Below, in pieces: positions 40,901-47,704 of a stretch of 64,000 bases of DNA (its first letter is position 1; the number at the start of each line of letters is the position of its first letter). Source of the stretch: Echinarachnius parma (taxonomy: Eukaryota > Echinodermata > Echinoidea > Clypeasteroida > Echinarachniidae). Under the pieces are notes generated by a model. It searched no databases. It was not told where the DNA came from and saw only the letters and a list, made by a program, of their open reading frames with translations. The translations under genes and the position numbers were made by a program. Where the stretch lies: positions 123,217 through 187,216 of the forward strand of contig JBAMJV010007683.1 of NCBI GenBank assembly GCA_037951105.1, in the 5' to 3' direction.

Positions 40901-42031
40901 ATTCCTGCCAGGCAGCATCCTTGTATATGAAGTATTTAGAAAGCCTTCAAAGGAAATAATTTGACATTCATGGTTTAATGTATTTCAGTTGTACAAATTA
41001 ATAATTCTCTTTATTATTTTTGTTCCTTTTTCCCGTTCTAGGTGAGCGCCAAGGACGTGACTAACTCGACGATGAGCGGCTACCTGTGGACCCGCAGCAA
41101 GAAGAAAGACTGGAAGAAGATGTGGTACCGCATCAAGGACAAGGTCCTCTACAAATACAAGGCCAGCGAGGATGTGGTGGCGCTTCAGAGCATGCCGTTG
41201 CTAGGTTACGCGGTCTGCATTATTAACGAGGTAAGATATACTATCTGGGCAAATAACGTTAACATTATTTGGTACTAAGATGTTAGACCGCATGTATAAG
41301 GTCCTCTACACCTACAAGGCCAGAGAGGACGTGGTGGCGCTTCAGAGCATGCCGTTGCTCGGTTACGCCGTCTGCATCATTAGCGAGGCAAGATATACCA
41401 TCTGGGCGATTAAAGTAAACATTATTTGGTACGAAGATGTTAGACCGCATAGAGGACAAGGTTCTCTACACCTACAAGGCCAGCATGCCGTTGCTCGGTT
41501 ACCCCATCTGCATCATTTGTGAGGGAAAAAGATCTAATTGACCGTTTAGATGAAATCCTGGGGCAAATTTTGGTAGCTAGATGAGGTACTTGGTAAGGGT
41601 TCTCTACACCTACAATACCAGTGAGGACAAAAATCGACAACGATTACGTTCAACCCTGATGAACTATTTCTTAAGATACATGATAAATATTAAAAATATA
41701 ACAAACTCATAAAATGCTGATGTTGATCGACAGAACCAACTCTTATATGAACACACTCATAAGTGGTATTTGCTGCGTGAAAATGGCACAATCCCATGCA
41801 GAAGATAGCTCTAGTCATTTCTTGAAAGAATAACAAACTCAACTTGCTTCACAAAAATTTGTATTAATTTTTCGATTGTTTTTTCTGTTTGTGCAGCAAT
41901 ACGAGGGCTTCGAGTCTGGACTTATCCTACAGCTGACGCAGGGTCCTATGAAGGTCATGTTGAGAGCAGACTCGGTGGAGGCCTGTGATCGATGGAACAA
42001 GGCTCTGGTAGAGGCCTCTTGTCTAGACTAG
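16609..42031 (+). CDS. FGD6: FGD-family Rho guanine nucleotide exchange factor (FGD6/FGD5-like), 16 visible exons, 5' end missing
   Basis: Sixteen exons join in one frame: 16609-19906, 32211-32493, 32939-33084, 33463-33619, 33983-34070, 34788-34838, 35366-35424, 35792-35863, 36274-36342, 36745-36828, 37213-37289, 37931-38033, 39168-39405, 39856-39971, 41042-41230 and 41897-42031. Every intron starts GT and ends AG. The visible protein is 1721 residues, counted from a Gly codon split by the upstream intron. Order: proline-rich tail (1-1100), acidic stretch (about 1119-1148), DH (about 1172-1370), PH1 (1386-1480), FYVE (1509-1575), basic linker, PH2 (1625-1719). FGD proteins are exchange factors, usually for Cdc42, acting at phosphoinositide membranes and the actin cortex. 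FYVE wording ([18 protein letters not shown]) is closer to what I recall of vertebrate FGD6 and FGD5 than FGD1-4, so the symbol is a best guess. The start codon is not visible. Human FGD6 is about 1430 residues, so this tail is longer. Confidence 0.93.
20332..20403. repeat. 24-bp minisatellite, three perfect units
   Basis: GATAGCTAAGATCATGTAGA plus ATAT, repeated three times without change. Confidence 0.95.
21225..21795. repeat. Foldback of tandem TTCGTTATTCCGAA units
   Basis: From about 21225 to 21590 the top strand repeats TTCGTTATTCCGAAGGTTCG and CGAAAATGAAATCGGG with a period near 42 bp. From about 21615 to 21795 the same units run inverted (CGGAATAACGAACC). Just upstream (21155-21225) is half of an AATCGATTGTAACTTACAAT element like the one at 40198, possibly the insertion target. 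Confidence 0.85.
22814..23348. mobile_element. 535-bp TTAA-flanked MITE with perfect 21-bp ends
   Basis: The first and last 21 bases are perfect inverse copies (AGGGGTAGTTTAGTTTTGGT then A), each next to TTAA (22810-22813 and 23349-23352). TTAA duplications are characteristic of piggyBac-type elements. Confidence 0.8.
23388..23928. mobile_element. 541-bp TTAA-flanked foldback element
   Basis: Flanked by TTAA (23384-23387 and 23929-23932). Outer ends AGGGACATTTTCCCCAACAT and, inverted, AGGGAAATTTTCCCCATCAT. Pairing continues inward: CATCATTCAAAGTC against GACTTTGAATGATG, GTGACGTCAAACCCGAAC against GTTCGGGTTTGACGT. Nearly the whole element can fold as one hairpin. It starts only 36 bp after the previous TTAA element. 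Confidence 0.8.
24001..24287. repeat. Two tandem copies, ~165-bp step
   Basis: AGTTCACAAGTAGGTT, GATAATGTATTCAAATT and TCAAGAAAGGTAGTCAT are repeated in order at about 24020-24115 and 24178-24280. Confidence 0.8.
25089..25295. repeat. Two tandem copies of a ~100-bp unit
   Basis: AGATTGT..CTT.CATTGATTTT, TTTGGAACAT and GGCCAAAACTGTAATC recur at 25090-25165 and 25200-25292. A short open frame at 24845-25180 ends in it and has no coding character. Confidence 0.7.
25777..25870. repeat. CA-rich microsatellite
   Basis: Interrupted (CA)n: ACACACACACACAC, ACACAAACACACACAG and similar stretches. Confidence 0.9.
28063..28876. mobile_element. Palindrome-rich element with TTTCAAGCT ends
   Basis: Begins TTTCAAGCTTACATTACCGA and ends CAGCTTGAAAG. 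It contains many (C)CGATGAAA/TTTCATCGG motifs in both orientations, CTCCTACTCTAAAGTAGGAG, and a perfect 34-bp palindrome at 28826-28859. No coding frame. Confidence 0.5.
28930..29105. repeat. Repeat copy inverted relative to about 21955-22125
   Basis: TAGAGGGCTACTTTTT, AGGGGCTAC..GTACTGATTTCA and GGGGGCAAAATTTCCCT are the reverse complement of blocks at 21990-22115 (GATTTTGCCCCCTAATTTTC, AAGTAGCCCCCTAAAATA). Both lie in the large intron. Confidence 0.65.
32211..32493 (+). CDS. FGD6: FGD gene exon: acidic region and start of DH domain
   Basis: Acceptor TTATTTTCAG, donor GTG|GTGAGTA. The first base completes the Gly codon left by the large exon, and the frame then reads [16 protein letters not shown], an acidic run ([16 protein letters not shown]) and the first DH helix ([20 protein letters not shown]). 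The exon is clearly GC-richer than its flanking introns. A second open frame across it (positions 32138-32389) is a shadow. Confidence 0.95.
32939..33084 (+). CDS. FGD6: FGD gene exon: DH domain, second part
   Basis: Acceptor TTTTGTACAG, donor AACTG|GTGAGA. It encodes [18 protein letters not shown] and the helix [20 protein letters not shown], and ends inside a Trp codon completed by the next exon. Both helices fit a RhoGEF fold. Confidence 0.94.
33463..33619 (+). CDS. FGD6: FGD gene exon: DH domain, central part
   Basis: Acceptor TTGTTCTTGCAG, donor TTTGAG|GTGAATG. It encodes [38 protein letters not shown] and FLQVVREFE. The GxFLKxYxxYI pattern is a signature of FGD-type DH domains. Confidence 0.96.
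33983..34070 (+). CDS. FGD6: FGD gene exon: DH conserved helix
   Basis: Acceptor TGTTTTACAG, donor CTCACAG|GTAAAAA. It encodes [20 protein letters not shown], the most conserved DH segment ([14 protein letters not shown]), which contacts the GTPase switch regions in characterised RhoGEFs. The last base starts an Asp codon. Confidence 0.97.
34181..34477. mobile_element. Hairpin MITE, GTTTCACAAAGATCC ends, intronic copy
   Basis: CCTGGGGATGTTTCACAAAG at the left pairs with CTTTGTGAAACACCCCCTGG at the right, continuing into TAAGTTGAA/TTCAACTT and beyond. Same family as 45473-45812. Confidence 0.75.
34788..34838 (+). CDS. FGD6: FGD gene exon: 51-nt micro-exon of DH domain
   Basis: Acceptor TTAATTTTCAG, donor ACCAAAG|GTAAGC. 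It encodes (D)[16 protein letters not shown]; together with the neighbouring exons this gives the expected LLTDY...DYEKTKDA stretch. Both ends split Asp codons. Confidence 0.93.
35366..35424 (+). CDS. FGD6: FGD gene exon: DH C-terminal helix
   Basis: Acceptor CCATTTTCAG, donor CAAGGG|GTGAGT. It encodes [20 protein letters not shown], matching the final DH helix of the family (IxEVANHANxxxKQGDN). Confidence 0.95.
35792..35863 (+). CDS. FGD6: FGD gene exon: DH-PH1 linker
   Basis: Acceptor TTTGTTTAG, donor GGAAGG|GTGAGT. It encodes 24 residues, [20 protein letters not shown] then KPGR. This is the typical FGD segment joining the DH domain to the first PH domain. Confidence 0.94.
36274..36342 (+). 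CDS. FGD6: FGD gene exon: PH1 first strands
   Basis: Acceptor AATTCCCAACAG, donor TTCCTG|GTAAGA. It encodes [20 protein letters not shown] and FFL: the first two strands of the PH domain with basic residues in the strand 1-2 loop, where phosphoinositide binding would occur. Confidence 0.94.
36745..36828 (+). CDS. FGD6: FGD gene exon: PH1 middle
   Basis: Acceptor TTTTCCTATCCAG, donor ATGAAG|GTATGT. It encodes [20 protein letters not shown] and ELSLAGMK, matching the FGD pattern LFNDxLLYTTP...[14 protein letters not shown]. A short transposon end begins 12 bases past the donor (36840). Confidence 0.95.
36840..36895. mobile_element. Single end of the AGGGACTTAGTAAC MITE family
   Basis: After TTAA (36836-36839) the sequence AGGACTTAGTAACATTGTCC matches the element end at 59743. 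It starts 12 bases inside an FGD intron. Confidence 0.65.
37213..37289 (+). CDS. FGD6: FGD gene exon: PH1 later strands
   Basis: Acceptor AAATCTTCTAG, donor GCTAC|GTGAGT. It encodes [20 protein letters not shown] and FTLLA. The exon ends two bases into a Thr codon. Confidence 0.93.
37542..37799. mobile_element. 258-bp MITE with perfect 37-bp inverted ends
   Basis: Ends start ATATGTGACCGGCTATAGCA on both strands and are identical for 37 bases. It lies in the FGD intron between the last two PH1 exons. The identical arms suggest recent activity or gene conversion. Confidence 0.85.
37931..38033 (+). CDS. FGD6: FGD gene exon: PH1 C-terminal helix
   Basis: Acceptor TTCCATACAG, donor CAGGAG|GTGAGC. 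It encodes [20 protein letters not shown] followed by a linker. The Trp at residue 1470 is the near-invariant tryptophan of the PH C-terminal helix. Confidence 0.95.
38880..39060. repeat. Interspersed GTGGCCACTGTAGAAAGGTG-type repeat
   Basis: AGTCAAACTTGTGTATACTG, GTGGCCACTGTAGAAAGGTG and GGCTGTTATAAGACAGG are near-repeats. Beginnings of related copies appear at 43942 (AGTCAAACCTGTCTTACC) and 44552 (AGTCAAACCTCATTATAATG). Confidence 0.45.
39168..39405 (+). CDS. FGD6: FGD gene exon: FYVE zinc finger
   Basis: Acceptor TTTTCTAAG, donor CTTGT|GTAAGT. One exon carries the whole FYVE domain (about 1509-1575). Visible are the WxxD motif (WIPD, 1512-1515), the basic RRHHCR motif (1533-1538), the RVC motif (1564-1566), and eight Cys zinc ligands in four CxxC pairs (1521/1524, 1537/1540, 1545/1548, 1566/1569). 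FYVE fingers bind phosphatidylinositol 3-phosphate on endosomes; binding here is inferred from intact motifs. The exon is GC-rich. Confidence 0.97.
39856..39971 (+). CDS. FGD6: FGD gene exon: basic linker between FYVE and PH2
   Basis: Acceptor TTTTTGTGCAG, donor TTGAAG|GTGAGG. It encodes an acidic start ([11 protein letters not shown]) and then a strongly basic run ([13 protein letters not shown], about 1593-1605), which could be a membrane-contacting or nuclear-localisation patch. It is the least conserved-looking exon of the C-terminal half. Confidence 0.88.
39993..40145. repeat. Two tandem ~74-bp copies in an FGD intron
   Basis: TTCCCTTC, TGAAATCCCCATAGACTTTG, TACACAACCCA and GTAGTCAAGGGGTTAA occur twice in order. 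A third, diverged copy is at 36540-36607. Confidence 0.85.
40198..40361. mobile_element. 164-bp hairpin MITE with GGCCCCGTTGCAG ends
   Basis: GGCCCCGTTGCAGAAAGAGA at the left pairs with the right end (TTTTTCTGCAACGGGGCC). ACAATCGATTGTAAGTT is inside both arms. Partial relatives are at 21155-21225 and 45957-46030. Confidence 0.8.
41042..41230 (+). CDS. FGD6: FGD gene exon: second PH domain, first part
   Basis: Acceptor TCCCGTTCTAG, donor AACGAG|GTAAGA. Sixty-three codons encode the start of PH2: [20 protein letters not shown], then [20 protein letters not shown] and [12 protein letters not shown]. The unit beginning near TGGTACCGCAT is repeated in decayed form just downstream (41281-41640). 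Confidence 0.95.
41281..41640 (+). pseudogene. Tandem partial copies of the PH2 exon
   Basis: The block from mid-exon 41042-41230 through the start of its intron is repeated. Copy 2 (about 41281-41441) has lost the 5' part of the exon and has no acceptor; it keeps the frame for [20 protein letters not shown], but the donor is now GCAAGA instead of GTAAGA. Copy 3 (about 41442-41530) lacks the EDVVALQ segment and the donor. Copy 4 (about 41590-41635) is a 45-bp stub. Copies 2 and 3 sit at steps of 157 and 160 bp. I read these as intronic relics. Confidence 0.85.
41897..42031 (+). CDS. FGD6: FGD gene terminal exon: PH2 C-terminus and stop
   Basis: Acceptor CTGTTTGTGCAG; stop TAG at 42029-42031. 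It encodes 44 residues, including [20 protein letters not shown] and the terminal helix with [10 protein letters not shown] (Trp 1710). A diverged tandem copy lies 141 bp downstream, inside the presumed 3' UTR. Confidence 0.95.
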   Translation, partial: QYEGFESGLILQLTQGPMKVMLRADSVEACDRWNKALVEASCLD

Positions 42032-42078
42032 GACTCTGGGTAGATCTGATTCTAGTCTAGGTCCAAGTCCAGACAAAG

Positions 42079-42177
42079 ACAGGGTCCTAGGAAAGTCGTC
42101 TTGAGAGGTGACACAGTGGAGGCCTTTGATCGATGGAACAAGGCCTTGGCAGAAGCATCTCATTATAAAAGACTAGG
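42079..42177 (+). pseudogene. Diverged tandem copy of the FGD terminal exon
   Basis: This repeats nucleotides 41938-42036 at a step of 141 bp. In the parental frame it reads QGPRKVVLRGDTVEAFDRWN then KALAEAS, against [20 protein letters not shown] in the parent. The frame stays open to a TAA near 42217. AG dinucleotides in CAAAGACAG|GGTCC could act as an acceptor. It lies after the normal stop, so by default it is 3' UTR; use as an alternative last exon is possible but unproven. Confidence 0.8.
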
Positions 42178-43366
42178 ACTAAAAAGACTTGATACTAGTC
42201 TTGTCCAAGTCTAAACATTCAGTCCAATTCCAGACTAAAATTCCAAGGCCCGAGAAGAACTGCGTAGGATCAGTTGCAGTGAAGGACTAAACATGTACTG
42301 CAAATGTAGAGTCACATGCATTTCTCACTATAAAAAGCAGGATGTACAAATAGTTCAACATTTTTGAACTTCACAGAATCATCGCAAATATTCCTTTCAA
42401 TGATTGGAGAAAAATAAGCACATTTTGCCAAGGTATTTTATTATTCTAATTAAATGTTTCTAGTCTAAACAATCTACTGATAGATAGAAGTATAAAGGAC
42501 AATTATTTGTATTTGTCTGGGTCAGAATGCAATTTTTAATGGTGACTCTTGCCTCGCAAAGTAACTGAAATTGAGTTTTGATTTTGATGACAAGACGCCT
42601 TGTAATTCCTTCCACATTTCTACTTTTTGCACCAACGTTGAATAACTTCCAGTTTCATTCCACTCACTAAATTTTGTATTGCACGGACTAGGCAATATTA
42701 ACTCATTCCTTCTATACACAGCAAATCTTTCAGCTTCTTGCATTTTTACACATTTTTAATCATTTACAGAGTCATATTTGTTAGTCAATATGTGCCGAGC
42801 TTTCGGATCTAGCAAATTCTTCGTTGCCGAGGCACTGACGGGTAATGAACCTAAACATCAAACTATATACATAACAAGCAGAGCTTCATAGAGCAGATAA
42901 GTAGTTGTCCATGAGACTGGTTGAAAGATTCATTCATGGAATTAGCATTTGCTTGTATCGTATCCTTTTTTTTTTTAAAACATTAGCATGTCCACTCTTC
43001 ATAATGAAAAAGTTATCTACATTACAACTGTATATGCCAACCTCTGTTATCTTGCTATTTTTGTTATATAACTATTGTCAAATTTATGCCATAGCAGCAT
43101 ATCGGATTACATGTGTTGTATATGTATGTCTTGTTTGTATAATTGTCTCGACTTTAATGTAGGGAAACTGATCTGTAAATAGATAATAGAGAGAATTTTA
43201 TAGTCAATTCTTATTTATGCCTCTTGTGTGTAAATGTTAAATAATAGATGCATTTTATCTTTTGTACATCATAGAAATTAGAAATAACGTTCATTTTATG
43301 TGTATTTTGTAAATGAAATCGGGAGATTGGATAAAATCTACAACAATTTTGTGGAAAGAGGAAATC

Positions 43367-43372
43367 AATAAA
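43367..43372 (+). terminator. Candidate polyadenylation signal of the FGD gene
   Basis: AATAAA in AATCAATAAATGTTGG, about 1.34 kb after the stop codon, with T- and G-rich sequence within 100 bases. Another AATAAA at 45412-45417 would give a 3.4-kb 3' UTR. Without transcripts I cannot choose between them. Confidence 0.4.
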
Positions 43373-44051
43373 TGTTGGTACACACAAGCTGCATTTACAA
43401 GAGTTACAAGATATTTTAAATGTTCATGCCTACAAGTATTAATTTTGTTAAAGTTAGTCTATTTGTAGTGGATTTACATATTTGACAAGTGTCATGTCTT
43501 GTTTGTTTTGAATAACAACTTGGTAACGCAATTATAATGCCCTATATGGTTCTGAAATTTAAAAAGTTAAAACTATTCTATGATGAATTGAATGAAATAA
43601 TCTGCTTACATTTCACTATATCTGAATGTAAGCTTCTTTGTCTTTGTAAATTTGAAGGAAGAAAAAAAAAACAGCTTTTAGATAAAAGCAGCGTTATCTT
43701 ATTGTTAACAGCAAAATGATGAACGCTACGCTATCTTTTAGCAGCACTGAACGAGTGTTAATTCTGAAATGACCAGATCCCTGAAATTGTATTTCGAATA
43801 TCGTTCACGATTATGTAAAAACCACTTTCGCATGCGTGTCAAAATTCATCTGACGCATGCGTTTCGGCTTAGAATTGAAATTGAAAGCCGTGCAAAAAGT
43901 TGTGCTATTTTGTTTTCATTGAATGTGTGTGGTATGAGGTATAGTCAAACCTGTCTTACCAGCCACCTGTCTATGTATCATATTATGAACTTTGCAAAAT
44001 TATGTTGATACATACTGTAAATTGTATGGTCTTACTTGCATAAATACTACA

Positions 44052-44143
44052 GGGCCTCCGTAACGAAGATTCACGATTAATCGTACGATTGATAAATTGA
44101 TCGTACGATCAATTGAGAATCGTGAATCTTTGTTACGGAGCCC
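44052..44143. mobile_element. 92-bp hairpin element
   Basis: GGGCCTCCGTAACGAAGATT pairs with AATCTTTGTTACGGAGCCC; the middle ATCGTACGAT appears on both sides of the loop. It may be a relative of the 40198 family. Confidence 0.75.
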
Positions 44144-44429
44144 AGGATTATAAATTGAGAAAATCGTTTTAAATGCTACAAAATGTTGGGTCATAATAAT
44201 TGTGAATATTGAATGGATAATTGTAGAGGCAGGATTTGCATTGATCATCTTTTTGTCGATTGTACATTATCACTTGTTTATTGTATTGTACATGTAATTG
44301 TAATAGATTGTAACCATAGTTGGTCACATTTTGAGTGTACATATTAACTTGTAAATTGTATATTGATAATTCTTGCTTCCCAACATTATGCAATCTTGTC
44401 TAAGTTGATGTTAAACTTTTCGCTTCGAT

Positions 44430-44672
44430 TACACCCATTTGGTCTACTATTACTTCCACTAGCGAAATCAGAATCAGAATTATAAATCGGCTTAGGATCG
44501 GGTTAGGGTTTGCGGTCTAGTATGGTGGAGTTATGCTTCAGGCATATACAATGTACAGTCAAACCTCATTATAATGAGTACCCTAGCCTCTAGGTCCATC
44601 GAATTTACCCTTATATCAGATATATCTCTTATAAAGTGTAGTAGACATTGAGATGAAGACCAAATGGGTGTA
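44430..44672. mobile_element. Short TU-like element (TACACCCATTTGG ends)
   Basis: TACACCCATTTGGTCTACTA at the left and GACCAAATGGGTGTA at the right. The 80 bases inside the left end (CCACTAGCGAAAT, TTAGGATCGGGTTAGGGTT) parallel the inner side of the 15-bp array at about 14385-14450 in reverse. Confidence 0.55.
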
Positions 44673-45411
44673 GACAAGCAGTTAAAACTGAATTAATGTG
44701 TCAAAATGGTTTCAAGTACAGTGTTCTCTCCCTATAAACTGGACTACTTCAAACAACTAAAAATCACATTGTTGGTAATACATGTAGTTATTAAAGCTAA
44801 TTGACAGTATTGGGAATTATGTGAAAGAATATATTTTTGCTAATATGGGATTATACAAATTTGGCCAGGAAACCGCCTACTAAAATTAGAAAACTGTCAA
44901 TGCATTGACATTGATAATTCCACTTATTTGACTGCATTTTACAATGTTATGGTTAATAATTGACCACATAAACACTCTGTATACTATTTTAACCATATTG
45001 ATAAATTTGTTAGGCGAACAGTGGATTTATGTGATTTGCCCATCGCTGTCATTTGGTTTTAATAGCAGTGTATGTTATAGCGAGGGTCTACTGTACATAA
45101 CCCTGTATTGTGTGAACAACTCTTGTAAATTCTTCAGTAATATTTGGTTTCACATGTATCGTCTTCAGCTATATGTATGTTAACTGTATTGTATGAAAAT
45201 CATGTGATGAATTCTTCAGTAATACTTGTTGTATTTTTCGGCACATGCATATTAACATGTCGTTGACTTTATATACTGGATATTATGTAACTGTATTGTA
45301 TGTACATCTCCATTGATTTCTATTAAATGGTAATATCATTATTTTTTATTGACTGCACATATGAGTAATAGATTTTATATACAGAACATTATTATTGCAA
45401 CATGTCACAGC

Positions 45412-45417
45412 AATAAA
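45412..45417 (+). terminator. Alternative distal polyadenylation signal
   Basis: AATAAA in CAGCAATAAAGGAAAT, followed by AAAATAAAAAAG. This is the last good candidate before the hairpin element at 45473 and the intergenic region. Confidence 0.3.
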
Positions 45418-45472
45418 GGAAATACAAAATAAAAAAGATTACTTGTATGACGTTTCATTGAACTTTCGTTAT

Positions 45473-45812
45473 CCTGGGGGGTGTTTCACAGAGATCCTAA
45501 GTTGATCTTAGCACTAAGGTGGTCTTAAATATTATGGAAAGCCATTAGTGTCTTGAAACAGTTTTGTAAAAGTTATGTTGAAATGCATAAAATGTTGATT
45601 CAAATCATATATATTTTCTAATTATCAAAGAAATTTCATGAATTTTATGTGAAGATCATGAGTCTCTTTGATATATGATTTGAATCGACATTTTATGCAT
45701 TTCAACATAACTTTTACAAAACTGTTTCAAGACACTAGTGGCTTTCCATAATATTTAAGACCATCTTAGTGCCATGATCAACTTAGGGATCTCTGTGAAA
45801 CACCCCCCCTGG
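45473..45812. mobile_element. 340-bp hairpin MITE with ~137-bp arms
   Basis: Left arm about 45476-45612, right arm about 45671-45809, almost perfectly complementary from GGGGGGTGTTTCACAGAGAT through TTGATTCAAATCATATAT. The loop is about 58 bases. Same family as 34181-34477. Confidence 0.85.
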
Positions 45813-46123
45813 CGTGCTAAGTAACAAGACTGCTTTATTGATGTGTGCTTGTTTGTGGGTATGTGGGTGTGTAGAGTGGAATTGTTAACAAAAAAGTATA
45901 CAACGGGACCTTGTTAAAATGAGCTGTGATATTCCAAAAATCCTTGTATAACTAGGGCCTGTTGCAGAAAGAGATTTTAATTTAGATCATGTGTCCTAAA
46001 TGCGCGAATCTGATTGGTTGAAGTGCGCAAAGTCTCTGCTGGTCCAAGCTCTTTATACAGTATTAAAATGTAAAGAGTGAAAAGGTACATTTAATTTGTA
46101 TGTTAACGTCCCTCTCTAAGGTA

Positions 46124-46642
46124 AACTGGGCTCCAAAAGAAACTTATCACTTTTTCAGAGCGACACACATTAAAATCCAAAGCATAAAATTGGGCATAGA
46201 TTAGCTATAATACTCCTTAGCAAGCACAGCTAAAAAAAATATGTTTGCTTTAGTCAACCAAGAATAAAATAAGGTGAAATCACAATCATTTTTCAAAAAT
46301 CACAAAAACTGCTCGCTTTCTGGGCACAGAGCTCGGTACGGACAATAGCCAGTCTAGTGTTTACATAACCCGCTTTGAAGTAGAATGAATAGCTATTAAA
46401 AGTTCTGAATAGACCGCCTTTCGCGGAGGTTCACTGCGAGCAGTTTCTGTGATTTTTGAAAAGTGACCTGTAGTGATTCCATGGCATTTTTCTCTTTTTT
46501 GGCAAAAGCAAACTTTACAATTTTCCGATATGCTTCATAATGAGAATGATAGCTTATCTGTGTCTAAATATGAATCAATTTGATGCTATGGATTTTAGTG
46601 AGCGTTGCTCTGAAAAAGTGATGTTTCTTTTGGAGCCCAGTT
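46124..46642. mobile_element. ~520-bp element, TA-flanked, AACTGGGCTCC ends
   Basis: AACTGGGCTCCAAAAGAAAC and TCACTTTTTCAGAGC at the left reappear inverted at the right (GCTCTGAAAAAGTGA, GTTTCTTTTGGAGCCCAGTT), with TA on both sides. Inner pairing includes TTTTCAAAAATCACA against TGTGATTTTTGAAAA. The open frame at 46540 is inside it and is not a gene. Confidence 0.7.
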
Positions 46643-47074
46643 TATATACCATTGCAATATTACATAGCAGCGGGAATGTATTTTCATGTGCAGTGGAACC
46701 TTGTTCTACTGAGCCTTTTGGGACCATACATTTTTGGGGGGAGATACAAGAATATGAGCTGGGACCAGGAGAATTACCTTGCTATATAAAAGGATTTTTT
46801 ATAATATGAGAGCTCTCCTTCATGAGGTTCCACTAGATGATTTTGATGATTATGATATTTATTTATTTCACCAAATTCACAAGAGATACTTGAGGGCCAA
46901 CCAACTCCACATAAATGACTCGTGTGCAAAGGATTAAAGAGAACCTGAAATTCTTTGGACAATAAGCGAAGATGCATGAAGCCAAGACTAAATATAAAAT
47001 GTAAAGTGTCAGAACACATAATAAACGACAAACATACAGAAGACCACCGTTTTTAATTTAAAAACAATTGTAGT

Positions 47075-47080
47075 TTTATT
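47075..47080 (-). terminator. Candidate polyadenylation signal of the serine-rich gene
   Basis: Minus-strand AATAAA about 625 bases past the stop. I found no other AATAAA between this and the stop codon; an ATTAAA variant lies at 47227-47232. Confidence 0.4.
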
Positions 47081-47704
47081 GATATAAACGCATAAAAATG
47101 AATACAAATTGCAAGCATGTACATACACATGTACATGACTTGTGGTATCAATAATGATAGAAAAGGTGAATAAGGCTTTCTCTACTGTCAAATATCGGTT
47201 CTTTTAATATAATTATTTAGAGGGCGATTTAATAAACATTTAAAAGAATACATTTATGAATTGCCATGCCCCCTAAATTCCATATATAATTTACCGGAAT
47301 ATGTTTTTTTAATTGCTCAGAAAGGGGGATAATCATGAAATAAGGGAAACGTGAACAAGCATTCCAAATATACCAACAGGTGCGAAGAAAGGAATAAAAT
47401 CAAACTCAAAACTATTTATATTCAGTTTATAATGGGTAGGAGAGGCAAACGGAACGGTATACTTCTCATAATATGGGAATAAAAAGGCAGCAAATTTTGA
47501 TTTGGTAGATTTTGACTAGAGCGAAATTAGTTACATACATGTTGGGATTCAAATATCAAATTTCAACGAAATTGTGCCACGAACACGCATGTTTCTTCTG
47601 TCATAGTAATGGTCAATACTCTTTGAAACGCCGTTATTGGCAAACAACTAGAGGTATGGTATTCATCAGCGAAAGTGTCTAAAATTGCTCACTAATTTAA
47701 TAGG

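Larger units (their letters stand above)
42032..47000. other. 3' UTR and convergent intergenic region
   Basis: The first 1.3-3.4 kb is probably FGD 3' UTR. The rest holds hairpin elements at 44052, 44430, 45473, 45957 (partial) and 46124. The short open frames at 42905, 44944 and 46540 have no coding character. Confidence 0.6.

Noticed and set aside
40316-40964. Overlapping frames of 124-177 codons in an FGD intron
   Set aside because: They span poly-G/C runs and a hairpin MITE; proline and glycine runs come from homopolymers.
42905-43162. 85-codon hydrophobic frame after the FGD stop
   Set aside because: Within the probable 3' UTR, AT-rich, no homology recognised.
46540-46809. 89-codon frame
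   Set aside because: Overlaps the right arm of the inverted-repeat element at 46124-46642 and has no coding signature.
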